Assembly (NCBI GenBank): GCA_963847615.1
Contig: CAWKAN010000020.1
Coordinates: forward strand, 620,001 to 684,000
DNA: 64,000 nt
Origin: Palsa-883 sp963847615
GTDB lineage: Bacteria > Pseudomonadota > Alphaproteobacteria > Acetobacterales > Acetobacteraceae
Direction: 5' to 3'
The notes below the pieces were generated by a model, which searched no databases, was not told where the DNA came from, and saw nothing but the letters and a program-made list of their open reading frames with translations. Position numbers and translations under genes: made by a program. Positions 62,725 to 64,000 of the stretch are shown here, piece by piece (positions within the stretch are counted from its first letter, which is position 1; each line of letters begins with the position of its first letter).

Positions 62725-64000
62725 GTTCGCGCCCTCATCCCGCTACGGCGTTCCGTTTCCCCGACCGCGCCAGTGCCGTGCCGTAGAAGCGGTTCCTCTG
62801 GGGCTATAAGCCGACATGTCCTTGCTAGCCGACAATCTTGCTCATCCGGAGCGGACGATAGCCTCCGCTGCGGCCCGGCGACAAGGACTTTGCCGACCGG
62901 ATTGTGGCGAAGGTCCTGGCCGCGGCGCGATGATCGCGAAATCGGTGCGCATTGCGACCGACCATCCGGCGTTCGGACGCGCGCCTCCGGCCGATATGCC
63001 GAACGATCCGGTCTGGCGCGGATCGTCAACATCGTGCCAATGGCAGCGTTTGGGGTCCGCCATGGCCGCTGGACGGTCGGCGAACCGCGCACGTGGCGCC
63101 ATGGCGTCGCCAGCCGGAAGCTGAAGGCTCGGCCGCCCGGCAGGATCGTGGCGGCGCGCTTGATCGTTTCGGAGTTGCAGATTCGGCCAACCGGCCGAAG
63201 GATTGAGCCATCGGCGGCACCCATGTTGTCATGCCCGCCACCCGGGGTCAGCCGAAGGCCGGTCTGAGGACAGGCTCCGGCCGGCCATTCACGACTTACC
63301 TTCGCGCAGCAGACCTGATCGTCGCCATCGGCCTTTCGTCGCGGTGCCGTGGGCACTGTCGATGGGTCGATCTTTCGGACGGTTAAAGTTAGAAAGCCTA
63401 ATGGCAGACGACGGAGGCGGCGGGTTGACAGCGTCGGTAATGCAATGACCCGCATGAAGCCGCAGCCGGGATCAGCAGCCCGCAACTCTTGACGCGCGTC
63501 GTGCAGCGGGCGGCGTTGCACAACGTCGCGAACGATTTCTGCGTGTTGCGTATCAAGGTGCGCGAGCATTTCGGCCACGTCACCATCGCCGACCGCGCGA
63601 CAGCGATCTCCGCGGGAGAATGCATCAGCTTGTATTCACCGAGACGCAGAATGGTCTGACTTGACGAAGCCCCGGCGTGCTGCGAGCGGGGGTGCCGACA
63701 CCGCCTCGGGCAGCGGCGCATGACACCGGCGTACGGCAGAAAGCGGCGAACGGCGTCTGCGCGTGGATCGGCAATGATCGATCCACCCGGTTCGTCGTGC
63801 GGACATGGAAGATCGGCCTGAACTTCCTTGACCACGGGATCAAGCCCAGTGACACGCCGGAGCGATCGCCAAGCGGCTGGCGTAGCCGGACCACTGGTCC
63901 GCAGCTCCACCACCGCCACCCCGGACACGACATCTCCGGGCGCGCTTCCGGGTGACGGGCTGGGTTTACCGCGACCTTGCATGGCTTGGCTGAACGGACA
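62725..64000. other. non-coding or decayed region
   Basis: No reading frame here shows a recognisable domain, and the frames overlap on both strands without support. The only clear structure is the REP-like element at 63193-63382. A plus-strand frame near 63480-63660 (LLTRVVQRAALHNVANDFCV) looks somewhat protein-like but has no recognisable match. Confidence 0.5.
63193..63382. repeat. REP-like inverted-repeat element, diverged copy B
   Basis: About 190 bp. Its right end on the complement reads CCGTCCGAAAGATCGACCC, matching the end of the element at 20309-20503. The inner part contains GTCATGCCCG and GGCCGGCCATTCACGACTT blocks of the same family. It is more degenerate than copy A. Confidence 0.5.

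Noticed and set aside
62816..63578. Overlapping open frames at the right end
   Set aside because: Frames exist on both strands, with Arg/Ser/Pro-rich translations and no domain; I cannot support any as a gene.

Overview
The window is 64 kb of GC-rich bacterial chromosome. Codon use, the leuC/leuD/leuB order, the hydantoinase pairs, TAT-exported ABC binding proteins and CGTCATGGCCGG-type intergenic palindromes all fit an alphaproteobacterium, most likely family Acetobacteraceae. That assignment is an inference from protein character. No rRNA, tRNA or CRISPR array was seen. Most of the window is metabolic and transport accessory DNA, with many short inverted-repeat elements, two IS traces and several broken genes.

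Layout. 1-2.8 kb: leucine genes leuC (3' end), leuD and leuB. A 418-bp inverted-repeat element carrying a GIY-YIG nuclease gene separates leuC from leuD. 2.87-4.5 kb: IS1380-family element. 4.5-7.4 kb: a three-gene unit of unknown function built around an HExxH (lethal-factor-like) metallopeptidase. 7.4-8.7 kb: small MITE-like repeats and a decayed GxxExxY gene between inverted repeats. 8.7-16 kb: DJ-1/PfpI protein, frameshifted TPR/glycosyltransferase-like protein, GlxA-type AraC regulator, CBS protein, M50 protease, MFS carrier, truncated acetyltransferase and a 284-bp multi-hairpin element. 16-20 kb: hydantoinase/oxoprolinase pair hyuAB-1. 20-27 kb: palindromic elements, a low-GC membrane-anchored protein, frameshifted acyl-CoA synthetase, two NHL/beta-propeller secreted proteins and a frameshifted MAPEG gene. 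27-34.5 kb: D-aminoacylase, LysE exporter, enolase-superfamily enzyme and hyuAB-2. 34.6-40.3 kb: HdeD-like protein, acyl carrier protein, HpcH aldolase, second multi-hairpin element, Asp/Glu racemase, RraA-like protein, gutted D-cysteine desulfhydrase gene, secreted unknown and a toxin-antitoxin pair. 40.5-45 kb: class II aldolase, amidohydrolase and two Opp/Dpp ATPases. 45.2-48.5 kb: branched-chain amino-acid type ABC permeases and binding protein. 49-54.7 kb: IS3-type remnant, nitroreductase, MacA/MacB-like exporter and DMT carrier. 54.7-61.2 kb: sugar catabolism and uptake (isomerase-like protein, FGGY kinase, two permeases, binding protein). 61.3-62.7 kb: 14-bp tandem repeat and a ParA/coiled-coil pair. 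62.7-64 kb: nothing coding that I can support.

How it fits together. Two hydantoinase pairs, a D-aminoacylase, an Asp/Glu-type racemase and an enolase-superfamily enzyme suggest salvage of D-amino acids, hydantoins or related cyclic amides. The 54.7-61.2 kb genes form one sugar regulon. Five FNR/FixK/Dnr-type boxes (TTGAT-N4-ATCAA and close variants) lie about 70-110 bp upstream of gene starts at 13.4, 26.7, 49.5, 58.0 and 61.3 kb. They suggest that oxygen-responsive control links the CBS/M50 pair, the NHL/acyl-CoA synthetase group, the nitroreductase/MacAB unit and both halves of the sugar operon. The strongest unexplained signals are the genes enclosed in inverted repeats, the covarying multi-hairpin elements, the metallopeptidase trio and a binding-protein gene with no normal start codon.
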